Shown piece by piece: positions 1-7,707 of a DNA stretch of 15,630 bases (the stretch's first letter is position 1; each line of letters opens with the position of its first letter). The DNA lies in assembly GCA_011322575.1 (NCBI GenBank), contig DRMK01000220.1, forward strand, positions 1 through 15,630. Reading direction: 5' to 3'. The position numbers and the translations under genes were made by a program. The notes under the pieces are model-generated. The model was given only the letters and a program-made list of their open reading frames with translations. It ran no database searches and had not been told where the DNA came from. Source of the stretch: Gammaproteobacteria bacterium (GTDB taxonomy: Bacteria > Pseudomonadota > Gammaproteobacteria > Thiohalospirales > Thiohalospiraceae).

Positions 1-35
1 GACAGGCTCCAGTTTACCTTCCCAATGATACGAAA

Positions 36-58
36 CCGGGGTGCGCTCCGCAAGCCGG
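36..58 (-). terminator. Possible weak stem-loop downstream of ugd
   Basis: About 48 bases beyond the ugd stop on the minus strand lies an interrupted stem. The outer arms are CCGG (36-39) and CCGG (55-58). The inner arms are GCG (43-45) and CGC (49-51), with an asymmetric internal loop. On the minus strand it is followed by only a short T run (GTTTCG). It could slow transcription after ugd, but it lacks a proper U-tract and chance is a fair alternative. I see nothing else in the first 105 bases. Confidence 0.18.
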
Positions 59-105
59 AACAGCTGCAGAAATGTGATCTATTTCTAAAATTCCCCAGCA
101 GCCCG

Positions 106-1437
106 TCACCTGCCTATCCCGTGGTAGTCGAATCCCAGGGCAGCCACCTGCGCAGGGTCATACTGGTTGCGACCGTCGAAGATGGCCCTGCCTTTCATCG
201 CCCCCTTGATACGCTCGAAGTCGGGGTTGCGAAACGGTTTCCACTCGGTGATGAGGATCAGGGCATCGGCCTCCGGGAACACCTCATACTGCTCCTCAAC
301 CAGCTGCAGGTGGCCGTGGGTGAACCAGTCGGCCGGCAGCTCGCGGCGCGCGGCGTCCATGGCGACCGGATCGTAGGCCTTGACCGTTGCGCCCCTGCCG
401 ATCAGGTCCTGCAGCAGTATCTTTGAAGGGGCTTCGCGCATGTCATCGGTACCCGGCTTGAACGCCAGTCCCCACAGGGCAAAGCTGCGTCCGCTCAGAT
501 CCTCTCCGTAGTAGCCGGTGATCTTCTCGGACAGGCGCCGTTTCTGCAGCTCGTTGCGCCGCTCCACCGCGCGCAGCACCGTGGGATCGATCTCATGCTG
601 TTCCGCCATATGGATAAGCGCCTTGACATCCTTGGGGAAACAGGAGCCTCCGTAGCCGGCGCCCGGATAGATGAAGGAGAAGCCGATCCGGCTGTCGGAA
701 CCGATGCCGCGCCGCACATTCTCCACATCCACCCCCATGGCGTCACACAGGCGGGCGATCTCGTTCATGAAGGAGATCTTGGTGGCCAGCATGGAGTTGG
801 CGGTGTACTTGGTCATCTCCGCGTCCCGCACACCCATCACCAGGGTGCGCTCGTGGTTGCGGTTGAAAGGGGCATACAGCTGGCGCATGATGTTGCTGGC
901 GCGCTCGCTGTCAGAGCCGATGATGATGCGGTCCGGATACATGAAGTCATCGACCGCGGCCCCCTCCTTGAGAAACTCCGGGTTGCTCACCACGTCGAAC
1001 TCCAGGGTGAGTCCCCGCTTGCGCAGCTCCTCCTCGATGGCCTCCCGCACCCGATCGGCGGTACCCACCGGGACGGTGGACTTGTCCACCACCACGCAGT
1101 AGCCGGAGACATGCCGGCCGATCTCGCGCGCCACCTCCAGCACATACTGCAGATCAGCGGAGCCATCCTCACCAGGCGGGGTGCCGACCGCTATGAAATA
1201 GATATTGGAGCCCTCCATGGCCTCCGCCAGCGAGGTGGTGAAGCGCAGCCGCCCCTCGTCGTGGTTCTTGAGCACCAGCGGCTCCAGGCCCGGCTCGTAG
1301 ATGGGCAGCACGCCCCGTTTCAATCCCTCGATCTTCTCCTGATCGATATCCACGCAGGTGACCGTTACCCCCATCTCGGCGAAACAGGTTCCGGTCACCA
1401 GGCCAACGTAACCGGTTCCAACGACCGCTATCTTCAT
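106..1437 (-). CDS. ugd: UDP-glucose 6-dehydrogenase
   Basis: This cytosolic enzyme oxidises UDP-glucose to UDP-glucuronate with two NAD+, supplying precursor for exopolysaccharide, capsule or LPS sugars. The 443-residue product opens with a Rossmann dinucleotide motif (GTGYVGLVTG, residues 7-16). It carries the family's catalytic set: K210 and N214 in EMTKYTANSML, and nucleophile C266 with D270 in GYGGSCFPKD. The C-terminal UDP-binding domain is complete, and the length is normal for bacterial UGD. I chose ATG at 1437 because the protein then begins MKIAVVGTGYVG, as the family does; the open frame extends 47 codons further but that part is not family-like. The gene is divergent from rppH and has its own promoter at 1492-1520. 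No glycosyltransferase genes are adjacent. The only other polysaccharide gene in the window is the wzz-like gene about 9 kb away. Confidence 0.97.
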   Translation of the reverse strand: MKIAVVGTGYVGLVTGTCFAEMGVTVTCVDIDQEKIEGLKRGVLPIYEPGLEPLVLKNHDEGRLRFTTSLAEAMEGSNIYFIAVGTPPGEDGSADLQYVLEVAREIGRHVSGYCVVVDKSTVPVGTADRVREAIEEELRKRGLTLEFDVVSNPEFLKEGAAVDDFMYPDRIIIGSDSERASNIMRQLYAPFNRNHERTLVMGVRDAEMTKYTANSMLATKISFMNEIARLCDAMGVDVENVRRGIGSDSRIGFSFIYPGAGYGGSCFPKDVKALIHMAEQHEIDPTVLRAVERRNELQKRRLSEKITGYYGEDLSGRSFALWGLAFKPGTDDMREAPSKILLQDLIGRGATVKAYDPVAMDAARRELPADWFTHGHLQLVEEQYEVFPEADALILITEWKPFRNPDFERIKGAMKGRAIFDGRNQYDPAQVAALGFDYHGIGR

Positions 1438-1491
1438 CTGGACCCTACCCTCGTTAATTAAGCAAGTTATTATTTTGCATTGAGGCGCGAT

Positions 1492-1520
1492 ACTATATAC
1501 CAGCGCCCGACATTTGACAA
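1492..1520 (-). promoter_or_regulatory. Sigma-70-type promoter for ugd
   Basis: On the minus strand, TTGTCA (1520-1515) and TATAGT (1497-1492) are separated by exactly 17 bases. Each hexamer matches the consensus at five of six positions. The predicted transcript would start near 1485, leaving a leader of roughly 48 bases before the ugd ATG at 1437. The -35 region reads as TTGACA on the opposite strand, but no partner -10 is seen at the right distance for rppH. Confidence 0.6.
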
Positions 1521-1610
1521 AGACCGTAACCGGCAAGCCACCTTGCCCTGGGGAGTCAAACTGTGGAAAAATCGGCACAGGACTCCTTATTATATGTATC
1601 AGGCGCTCAA

Positions 1611-2120
1611 GTGATTGATCCGGATGGTTTCAGACCCAACGTAGGCATCATCGTCACCAACGACCGTTGCCAGGTGCTGTGGGCACGCCGTATCCGGCAG
1701 AACGCTTGGCAGTTCCCCCAAGGAGGGATCCGGGAGAACGAGAATCCGGAGCAGGCCATGTACCGGGAGCTCGCCGAGGAGATCGGGCTTCAGCCTGATC
1801 AGGTAAGGATTATGGGGTGCACGCGCGGCTGGCTGCGTTACCGGATCCCGAAGCGGATGTTGCGCCGGAACTGCTCGCCATTGTGCATTGGCCAGAAACA
1901 GCGGTGGTACCTGCTGCGGCTGACTGCCGGAGAGAATGCCGTCCGGCTCGACCTCAGCCGCAAACCCGAGTTTGACCGCTGGCGCTGGGTGGATTACTGG
2001 CATCCGCTGGAAGATGTGGTGTTCTTCAAACGGCGGGTGTATGAACAGGCGCTGCGGGAGCTGGCACCACTGCTCTCCCCCTCACCGGCGCCCTGTCCTA
2101 ACCCTGACCGCAAATCCTGA
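1611..2120 (+). CDS. rppH: RNA pyrophosphohydrolase (Nudix)
   Basis: RppH removes pyrophosphate from the 5' triphosphate end of mRNAs, which opens them to RNase E-dependent decay. The 169-residue product begins with the family signature (V/M)IDPDGFRPNVGI. It has WQFPQGGI followed by a complete Nudix box (residues about 38-60) with the metal-binding REL-EE glutamates at E53, E56 and E57. The C-terminal motifs GQKQRW and PEFDRWRW are typical of RppH rather than other Nudix enzymes. The start is not settled. GTG at 1611 gives the family N-terminus. An in-frame GTG at 1563 would add 16 residues and has the stronger Shine-Dalgarno (GGGGAG, 7 bases upstream). I favour 1611 from family length. ptsP follows 89 bases downstream, the conserved rppH-ptsP pairing seen in Escherichia coli and relatives. 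Confidence 0.95.
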   Translation: MIDPDGFRPNVGIIVTNDRCQVLWARRIRQNAWQFPQGGIRENENPEQAMYRELAEEIGLQPDQVRIMGCTRGWLRYRIPKRMLRRNCSPLCIGQKQRWYLLRLTAGENAVRLDLSRKPEFDRWRWVDYWHPLEDVVFFKRRVYEQALRELAPLLSPSPAPCPNPDRKS

Positions 2121-2209
2121 TACGGCTTCGGTATGAAACGGCAAGGACCTTCCGCAGTAGCCACCATTCCGGTGAACCGCCGCTGGCGGGCGGCTGGCCG
2201 GAGCCACTC

Positions 2210-4492
2210 ATGCTGACCGTTCTGCGCCAGATCGTAGAGGAGGTCAACCGCGCCCCCAATCTGGAGCAGGCGCTGCGCATCATCGTGCGTCGGGTAAAGC
2301 AGGCGATGGAGGTGGACCTCTGCTCCATCTATCTGACCGACTATCCCTCCAGGCAGCACGTCCTGATGGCCACCGAAGGGCTCAACCCCGACAGCGTGGG
2401 CCAGGTGCGACTGGGCTTCGACGAGGGCCTGGTGGGGCTGGTAGGACAGCGTAACGAGCCCGTCAACATTGACGATGCGCCGAGCCACCCGCGCTACCGT
2501 TTCTGCCCCGGCAGCGGCGAGGAGCAGTATCATGGTTTTCTGGGAGTACCCATCATACATCACCGCAAACTGCTGGGAATTCTGGTGGTGCAGCGTCGCC
2601 TGCCGAAGCGCTTCGAGGAGGCCGATCTGTCGTTCATGGTCACCATAGCCGCCCAGCTTGCGGGGGGAATAGCCCATGCCGAGGCCAGCGGCGGGATCGG
2701 GGGACTGCGCCGCGATCCCGGACTATCCGCAGTTCCCGAAAACCGTCCCCTGCAGGGACTAGCGGGCGCGCCAGGAGTGGGGATGGGCACTGTGGTGGTG
2801 GTTTATCCTACGGCGGATCTGGGTGCCATCCCGGACCGCCGGGCCACCGATCCGGATCTGGAGCTGCGCGCCTTTCGCTGCGCGGTGGAGGCGGTCAAGC
2901 AGGACATCCGGCGCCTCTCCAGCAGGCTGGGTGAGCGCCTGCCCGCCGAGGAGATGGCGCTGTTCGACGCCTACCTGATGCTGCTGGACAGCGACTCCCT
3001 GAACGACCGGGTGGTGGAGCGCATCCGGGAAGGCAACTGGGTACAGGCGGCGCTGCGCGACACCATCGAGGAGCATGTGCGCATCTTCCGGGAGATGGAC
3101 GACCCTTATCTCAGCGAGCGCAGCGACGACATCCGCGACCTTGGGCTGCGCATCCTGGCCTATCTGCAGGAAAACCCTCCCGCCCGGCCCGACTACCCGC
3201 AGCGGGTGGTGCTGGTGGCGAACGAGATCACCGCAACCATGCTGGCGGAGGTACCGGCGGAACGCCTGGTCGGGATAGTATCTGCTCGCGGCTCGCGCAG
3301 CTCCCACATCGCCATTCTCTGCCGGGCGATGGGGATCCCCGCGGTAATGGGCGCCAACAACCTGCCGGTGAACCGCATCGATGGCCTGGAGATCATCGCC
3401 GACGGCTACACCGGCAGGGTCTACCTCTCCCCCTCTCCCGAGGTACGCGCCGAATACACGCGGCTGCTGCAGGAGGAGACCGAGCTGCTCTCAAACCTCT
3501 CCCACCTGCGGGAACTTCCAGCGGAGACCGCCGACGGGTTCCGTATTCCGCTCTACATCAACACCGGACTGATCGCCGATATCGAGCCGTCACAGTGCAG
3601 CGGCGCGGAGGGGATCGGGCTGTACCGCACCGAGTTCCCGTTCATGGCGGCGGAGCAGTTCCCCGGTGAGGAGCAACAGCTACAGATCTACCGCAAGGTG
3701 CTGAAGTCGTTTGCGCCCCAGCCGGTGATCCTGCGCACTCTGGACGTGGGGGGAGACAAGAGCCTGCCCTACTTTCCCATCGAGGAGGACAACCCGTTTC
3801 TCGGCTGGCGCGGGATCCGCATCACCCTCGACCATCCCGAAATCTTCCTGGTCCAGCTGCGCGCCATGCTGCGCGCCAACCACGGCCTGGGAAATTTGCG
3901 GCTGCTGCTGCCCATGATCAGCAGCGTCTCCGAAGTGGAGGAGGCCATGCGGCTGATCGATCGGGCATGCGAGGAGCTGAGCGAGGAGTGTGGCGAGAGG
4001 GTGGCGCGTCCCCCCGCCGGTGTCATGGTGGAGGTCCCGGCGGCAGTCTATCAGGCCGAGGCGCTGGCGGCCCGGGTGGACTTTCTCTCCATCGGCAGCA
4101 ACGACCTCACCCAGTACCTGCTGGCGGTGGACCGCAACAACGCCCGCGTGGCGGAGCTGTTCGACTCCCTGCATCCGGCCGTGCTGCGCGCCCTGGAGCA
4201 GGTGGTAGTGAGCGGCCACCGTCACCATCGGGAGGTCAGCGTATGCGGCGAGATGGCTGGTGACCCGGCGGCTGCCGTCCTGCTGCTGGGGATGGGGATC
4301 GATTCGCTCAGCATGACCGTATCCGGTCTGCCGCGAATCAAGTGGGTGATCCGCAGCTTCACCAGACAGGAGGCCACCCGACTCCTGCGGGAGGTACTCG
4401 AGATGGAGGATGTACAGCAGATCCGCCAGCACATGGCCACGGCACTGGAACGGGCCGGACTGGGCGGGTTGATCCGGGCGGGGAAATATTGA
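2210..4492 (+). CDS. ptsP: Phosphoenolpyruvate-protein phosphotransferase PtsP (EI-Ntr)
   Basis: PtsP is enzyme I of the nitrogen phosphotransferase system. It takes phosphate from phosphoenolpyruvate onto a histidine and passes it to NPr (PtsO) and then PtsN, linking carbon and nitrogen status to regulation in the cytosol. The 760-residue protein has an N-terminal GAF sensory domain (about 1-165), then the enzyme I helical region and phosphohistidine domain with H366 in GSRSSHIAILCRAMGIP. The PEP-binding barrel (about 420-750) carries GIGLYRTEFPFM (R473 region), IGSNDLTQYLLAVDRNN (from residue 628) and the active-site cysteine C679 in VSVCGEMAGDP. All catalytic motifs are intact and the length matches E. 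coli PtsP. Its likely start ATG follows a CCGGAG Shine-Dalgarno. It lies downstream of rppH and converges on flgE. ptsN and ptsO are not in the window. Confidence 0.97.
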   Translation: MLTVLRQIVEEVNRAPNLEQALRIIVRRVKQAMEVDLCSIYLTDYPSRQHVLMATEGLNPDSVGQVRLGFDEGLVGLVGQRNEPVNIDDAPSHPRYRFCPGSGEEQYHGFLGVPIIHHRKLLGILVVQRRLPKRFEEADLSFMVTIAAQLAGGIAHAEASGGIGGLRRDPGLSAVPENRPLQGLAGAPGVGMGTVVVVYPTADLGAIPDRRATDPDLELRAFRCAVEAVKQDIRRLSSRLGERLPAEEMALFDAYLMLLDSDSLNDRVVERIREGNWVQAALRDTIEEHVRIFREMDDPYLSERSDDIRDLGLRILAYLQENPPARPDYPQRVVLVANEITATMLAEVPAERLVGIVSARGSRSSHIAILCRAMGIPAVMGANNLPVNRIDGLEIIADGYTGRVYLSPSPEVRAEYTRLLQEETELLSNLSHLRELPAETADGFRIPLYINTGLIADIEPSQCSGAEGIGLYRTEFPFMAAEQFPGEEQQLQIYRKVLKSFAPQPVILRTLDVGGDKSLPYFPIEEDNPFLGWRGIRITLDHPEIFLVQLRAMLRANHGLGNLRLLLPMISSVSEVEEAMRLIDRACEELSEECGERVARPPAGVMVEVPAAVYQAEALAARVDFLSIGSNDLTQYLLAVDRNNARVAELFDSLHPAVLRALEQVVVSGHRHHREVSVCGEMAGDPAAAVLLLGMGIDSLSMTVSGLPRIKWVIRSFTRQEATRLLREVLEMEDVQQIRQHMATALERAGLGGLIRAGKY

Positions 4493-4505
4493 CCGGTTGT
4501 AACAA

Positions 4506-4527
4506 CTCCGCGGGTTGCGAGATTTTT
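4506..4527 (+). terminator. Candidate intrinsic terminator after ptsP
   Basis: Fourteen bases after the ptsP stop, CTCCGC (4506-4511) can pair with GCGAG (4517-4521), with one bulged C and a GGGTT loop. The stem is followed at once by ATTTTTG. The stem is short, so this is a weak Rho-independent terminator at best. The rest of the 216-bp ptsP-flgE gap holds a small perfect hairpin, GGCAC/GTGCC at 4677-4692, just past the flgE stop and without a T-tract. I see no gene there. Confidence 0.33.
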
Positions 4528-4708
4528 GACGTAACTGCTTACTATTTGGTCCGGCTATTCCAAAGTGTCCCCGATCCCCTTCTGCCGACCATCTTCCGGC
4601 GTGCATTCCGCCTGTCAAGGATGAATTGCCATTTTACCCACACGATTTGGGGAAGACCCACTAACCAAATGACAGCGGCACCTCCCTGTGCCCCACAGTA
4701 ATAGGCTG

Positions 4709-6010
4709 CTAACGCATGTTGATTATGGTCTGGGTGATGGTGTCATTGACGGTGATGGTCTGGGCGTTGGCTTGGAAGTTGCGCTGCGCCACGATCAGGT
4801 TCACCAGCTCCTCGCTCAGATTAACGTTGGAAGCCTCCAGCGCCCCGGACTGGATCAGACCCAGGCTCGCCGAACCAGGCTCACCAAACAGGGGCTCACC
4901 CGAGCCGAACGTCTGCAGCCAGGCGCTGTCACCATCGGGCTGCAACCCCTGCGGGTTGGCGAAACTGGCCAGTACCACCCGCCCCAGCGCCTTGTCGTTA
5001 CCATTGGTATAGCGGGCAAACACCACCCCTTTATCGTCGATGTCGATCCCGGTGAGCAGCCCGGTGGTGAAACCGTTCTGGCTGACGGCGTTGACCCCCG
5101 AATCGCGTGCGTACTGGGTGGAACTGCTGTAGTCCACGGTAAAATCCAGGGTGGTCACGGCACCGTTCTCGATGTTCCAGCTGTAGGAGAGGGGCAAGGT
5201 AGAACTGGCCGTGGTATCCACCGTCCCGTCCGGCGTGAACACGAGATTGTAGGGTCCGGAGATCTGGTTGTTGGCGCCACCTGGCAGGGTGGCTGCCTCC
5301 GCCAGCCCGTCACCCCCGGCCGGCACATCGGAGTCGGTTTTGTCGGTGAGGGTGGTATAGACCTCCCAGTTGTTGGCACCGGTCTTGCGGTAGTACATGG
5401 TGGCCAGATGGCTGGAGCCCAGCGAATCGTAAGTGGTCACCGAGGTGGAGTAGGTGTAGGTATTGGGATCGGTGGGATCGAACGCCGGGTAGAGCGTGGT
5501 ATCCACCACTTGGGCCTCAGAATCCAGATTGATTCCCACCTCGATCTCTGTGGTGGCTCTCGGTGGACCCTCGCTGGTGGATAGCTGCAGGTCGGCGATC
5601 ACCCCGGTGTTGAAGGAGCCGTCATCGTTTACCGGATTCACCTGCAAGCGCTGCTGCTGGCTGTTGACCACGTACCCATCCTTGTCCGGTGCGAAGGCTC
5701 CGGCGCGGCTGTACACCCGGGTGCCGTTGTCGGACAGCACGAAGAACCCCTTGCCGTTGATGGCCAGATCCAGGTTGTTGTCGGTGTACTCCACGCTCCC
5801 CTGGGACATCTGCTGCTGGATCTGCGCCACCCGTACCCCGCTGCCGCTCTGCAGACGGCTGATCCCCTGGTAGGAAGCCGCGTAGACATCCACGAATTCC
5901 GCCCGGGAACGCTTAAAGCCGGTGGTACTGACGTTGGCGATGTTGTTGCCGGTGACGGCAAGATCTTTGGACGCGGCATTCAGGCCGCTAAGTGCTACTC
6001 GAAACGACAT
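4709..6010 (-). CDS. flgE: Flagellar hook protein FlgE
   Basis: FlgE polymerises into the curved hook joining the flagellar rod to the filament, and is exported by the flagellar type III apparatus. The 433-residue product begins MSFRVALSGLNAASKDL and has the rod/hook N-terminal motif TGNNIANVSTTGFKRSRAEF (residues about 20-39). A variable low-complexity, Ser/Thr-rich middle follows. The C-terminal helix motif is SNVNLSEELVNLIVAQRNFQ. These conserved ends and the length fit FlgE rather than the shorter rod proteins FlgF and FlgG. Translation starts at ATG 6010 behind a strong AGGGGAG Shine-Dalgarno 7 bases upstream. It is the last gene of flgBCDE. The 52-base gap after flgD holds a weak CCCG/CGGG stem (6046-6061). 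Downstream it converges on ptsP, so no flgF follows. Confidence 0.97.
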   Translation of the reverse strand: MSFRVALSGLNAASKDLAVTGNNIANVSTTGFKRSRAEFVDVYAASYQGISRLQSGSGVRVAQIQQQMSQGSVEYTDNNLDLAINGKGFFVLSDNGTRVYSRAGAFAPDKDGYVVNSQQQRLQVNPVNDDGSFNTGVIADLQLSTSEGPPRATTEIEVGINLDSEAQVVDTTLYPAFDPTDPNTYTYSTSVTTYDSLGSSHLATMYYRKTGANNWEVYTTLTDKTDSDVPAGGDGLAEAATLPGGANNQISGPYNLVFTPDGTVDTTASSTLPLSYSWNIENGAVTTLDFTVDYSSSTQYARDSGVNAVSQNGFTTGLLTGIDIDDKGVVFARYTNGNDKALGRVVLASFANPQGLQPDGDSAWLQTFGSGEPLFGEPGSASLGLIQSGALEASNVNLSEELVNLIVAQRNFQANAQTITVNDTITQTIINMR

Positions 6011-6062
6011 GTTACGACTCCCCTCTGCTTGAATCTTGAACGAAACCCGCGCGGAACCGGGA

Positions 6063-6740
6063 CTACATGATCTCCCGGACCTCCGACATGCTGGCGCTCC
6101 CCAGTCCGGCCAGGTTCAGGGTCACGCCCTGCCCGCCCTTGCCCAGGGTCACGCTCTCCACCCGCGAGACCAGCATGGTTTCCGCGGCGCGACTCTCCTC
6201 CCCGGAGCGCATCTCCACCCCGATCCGGTAGTGGCCGGGGGCCACCGGCTGGCCGTCGGAACCGGTGCCATCCCAGCTGAAGCGGAACTGCCCAGCCTCC
6301 TGGGGGCCGTAGGAGATACGTTGCACCAGCGCCCCGCTGGCATCATAGACGGAAAGAACCACGTCACTGGCGCCGCCGGGCAGCCGGGCCGCACCGCTGA
6401 TCCCGCCGCTGCCCTCCTCGAGCCACGCTATCTCACCCGGCACCAGCACCTGCCGCCCGATCAACGACGAGGCCTGCAGCGCCTGACTGGAGGTCAGGGA
6501 CTGGGTAAACGACTCCAGCGACAGGCTCATCTCCTGAATCCCCTTGGCGGAACTGAACTGGGCCATCTGGCTGAGAAACTCGCCGTTCTCCATCGGCTGC
6601 AACGGGTCCTGGTTCTGCAGTTGGGCCAGCATGAGCTCCAGAAACTGCTCCTGGCCCACATCCTCCTTGCGACCCTTCTCCTCCGGGCGGTTCAGGCCAA
6701 GGCTCTCCCAGCTGACTCCAGTGGTGTTGTCTATACTCAT
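6063..6740 (-). CDS. flgD: Flagellar hook assembly (cap) protein FlgD
   Basis: FlgD caps the growing hook and is needed for FlgE polymerisation; it is discarded once the hook is complete. The 225-residue product has the conserved N-terminal export and assembly region QFLELMLAQLQNQDPLQPME (about residues 31-50), followed by NGEFLSQMAQFSS. The C-terminal half has the Tudor/Ig-like FlgD fold, shown by the FSWDGTGSDGQPVAPGHYRI stretch. Length is normal for the family. It begins 21 bases after the flgC stop, with AAGGGG about 10 bases before the ATG. Confidence 0.96.
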   Translation of the reverse strand: MSIDNTTGVSWESLGLNRPEEKGRKEDVGQEQFLELMLAQLQNQDPLQPMENGEFLSQMAQFSSAKGIQEMSLSLESFTQSLTSSQALQASSLIGRQVLVPGEIAWLEEGSGGISGAARLPGGASDVVLSVYDASGALVQRISYGPQEAGQFRFSWDGTGSDGQPVAPGHYRIGVEMRSGEESRAAETMLVSRVESVTLGKGGQGVTLNLAGLGSASMSEVREIM

Positions 6741-6761
6741 GGCTCTAATACCCCTTACTCG

Positions 6762-7175
6762 TTACTGGCCCATGCTCAGGGTGCGCATCAACATCTTCTT
6801 GGAGGTGTTGAACACCTCCACATTGCTCTGGTAGGAGCGGGATGCCGAGATCATGTTGGCCATCTGCTCGATCACATCCACGTTGGGCTTGAAGACGTAG
6901 CCCTCCTCGTTGGCCATGGGATGGTCCGGCCGGTATTCCCGCTGCAGGGGGGCCTGGCTCTCCACCACCGCGGCCAGCTTCACGCCGGTACTGGCCTCCC
7001 CGTGGTGCTGGCGATCGTAGATCGCCGCAAAGACCGGCTCACGGGCCCGGTAGGTGCGATCCTCGCTGCTGCTGACCGCATCGGCATTGGCCAGATTGCT
7101 GGCGGTTATGTTCAGGCGCAGGCTCTGCGCGGTCATGCCGGATCCGGAGATGTCGAACACTTTGAACAATGACAT
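6762..7175 (-). CDS. flgC: Flagellar basal-body rod protein FlgC
   Basis: FlgC is a proximal rod subunit that crosses the periplasm as part of the flagellar drive shaft. The 137-residue product has the N-terminal rod motif SLRLNITASNLANADAVSSS and the C-terminal PNVDVIEQMANMISASRSYQ helix with conserved SNVEVFN. Both are diagnostic of FlgC, as is the length. The ATG (7175) sits 2 bases after the flgB stop, and a GGGAGAG Shine-Dalgarno lies inside the end of flgB. This suggests coupled translation with flgB. Confidence 0.97.
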   Translation of the reverse strand: MSLFKVFDISGSGMTAQSLRLNITASNLANADAVSSSEDRTYRAREPVFAAIYDRQHHGEASTGVKLAAVVESQAPLQREYRPDHPMANEEGYVFKPNVDVIEQMANMISASRSYQSNVEVFNTSKKMLMRTLSMGQ

Positions 7176-7177
7176 GA

Positions 7178-7579
7178 TTACTCTCCCTTGATGGCCTGTT
7201 TGATGCTGCGCACCTTGCCACTGGCGAAGCGCACCTCCGCCAGATAGCGCATGGCGTTCTCGGAGAAGCGCACCTGCTCTTCGGCCGCCTCCACCGTGTT
7301 GCCGTCCAACGCGGGCTGATGAGGTACCCTGTAGAGCAGCCCGCCAGACTGCCCATCGCCGCCCCCCGGTTGTAAATGCCCCGGCCGGGTAACGGTCAGC
7401 GGCAGCCGCTGGCGGCTACTGGCCGCCTCGTCCAGCAGGGCGCGGAAATCCACATCACGCGCCTTGTAACCGGGGGTATCGGCATTGGCCAGGTTGGCGG
7501 CCAGGATCTCGCTGCGCCGGTTGAGCAGTGCCAGCGCCCGCTGGTTGGGGCCCAGCACTCTGTCCAAATCAATTCCCAT
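7178..7579 (-). CDS. flgB: Flagellar basal-body rod protein FlgB
   Basis: FlgB forms the proximal-most part of the flagellar rod. The 133-residue product carries the NRRSEILAANLANADTPGYK motif (about residues 21-40) and a C-terminal region ending in FASGKVRSIKQAIKGE, both typical of FlgB. The length is standard. The ATG at 7579 is preceded by an excellent Shine-Dalgarno (TGGAGG, 5 bases before the start). It is the first gene of flgBCDE and lies about 22 bases below the expected start of transcription from the sigma-54-type promoter at 7611-7627. Confidence 0.97.
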   Translation of the reverse strand: MGIDLDRVLGPNQRALALLNRRSEILAANLANADTPGYKARDVDFRALLDEAASSRQRLPLTVTRPGHLQPGGGDGQSGGLLYRVPHQPALDGNTVEAAEEQVRFSENAMRYLAEVRFASGKVRSIKQAIKGE

Positions 7580-7610
7580 GGTACCCTCCAGAACTCTTTT
7601 GCCATGGATT

Positions 7611-7627
7611 TAGCAATAGGCATGCCA
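7611..7627 (-). promoter_or_regulatory. Sigma-54 (RpoN) promoter for flgBCDE
   Basis: Read on the minus strand, the element is TGGCATGCCTATTGCTA. It has the invariant GG (-24) and GC (-12) exactly 10 bases apart and matches the RpoN consensus TGGCAC-N5-TTGC at all but one informative position. Transcription would start near 7601, giving a short leader of about 22 bases to flgB with its Shine-Dalgarno well placed. Sigma-54 control with a FleQ/FlrC-type activator is the known scheme for such flagellar genes in Pseudomonas and Vibrio, so the placement fits. Confidence 0.8.
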
Positions 7628-7633
7628 TGCGGA

Positions 7634-7649
7634 GATTTGCGGTCAAATC
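7634..7649. promoter_or_regulatory. Perfect dyad next to the flgB promoter
   Basis: GATTTG (7634-7639) and CAAATC (7644-7649) form a perfect 6-bp inverted repeat with a CGGT spacer. It begins 7 bases upstream of the sigma-54 element as read on the minus strand. It is compact and symmetrical like a dimer-binding operator. A site for an enhancer-binding protein or a repressor is inferred; no regulator can be assigned from sequence. Confidence 0.4.
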
Positions 7650-7692
7650 AGGAGCTTGGACGAGAGCAACGGGGTCTGGAAGCGGCAGACGG

Positions 7693-7707
7693 TTGCCGGA
7701 GCGGCAA
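7693..7707 (-). other. Stem-loop directly after the xerC stop
   Basis: TTGCCG (7693-7698) and CGGCAA (7702-7707) are perfect complements around a 3-base loop, touching the xerC stop codon at 7708-7710. A second arm, CGGCA at 7683-7687, can pair with TGCCG (7694-7698) instead, so two mutually exclusive hairpins are possible. There is no T-tract, so a classical terminator is unlikely. It may protect the 3' end of the xerC message or mark a Rho-dependent end. Confidence 0.4.

Noticed and set aside
595..1461. Long plus-strand open frame opposite ugd
   Set aside because: It is a shadow of ugd, caused by GC-rich codon bias. The histidine-, glycine- and leucine-rich translation shows no family signature.
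1514..1542. TTGACA at 1514-1519 as the -35 of a plus-strand rppH promoter
   Set aside because: No -10-like hexamer lies 16-18 bases downstream. The same bases serve better as the -35 of ugd on the minus strand.
1438..1578. 47-codon upstream extension of ugd
   Set aside because: It covers the predicted promoter and leader, and UGD proteins begin at the MKIAVVGTGYVG motif.
3680..4618. Long minus-strand open frame opposite ptsP
   Set aside because: It is a shadow of ptsP, with a low-complexity glutamine- and histidine-rich translation and no recognisable domain.
4688..5584. Plus-strand open frame opposite flgE
   Set aside because: It is glycine- and valine-rich sequence antisense to a well-supported flgE with strong ribosome-binding signal.
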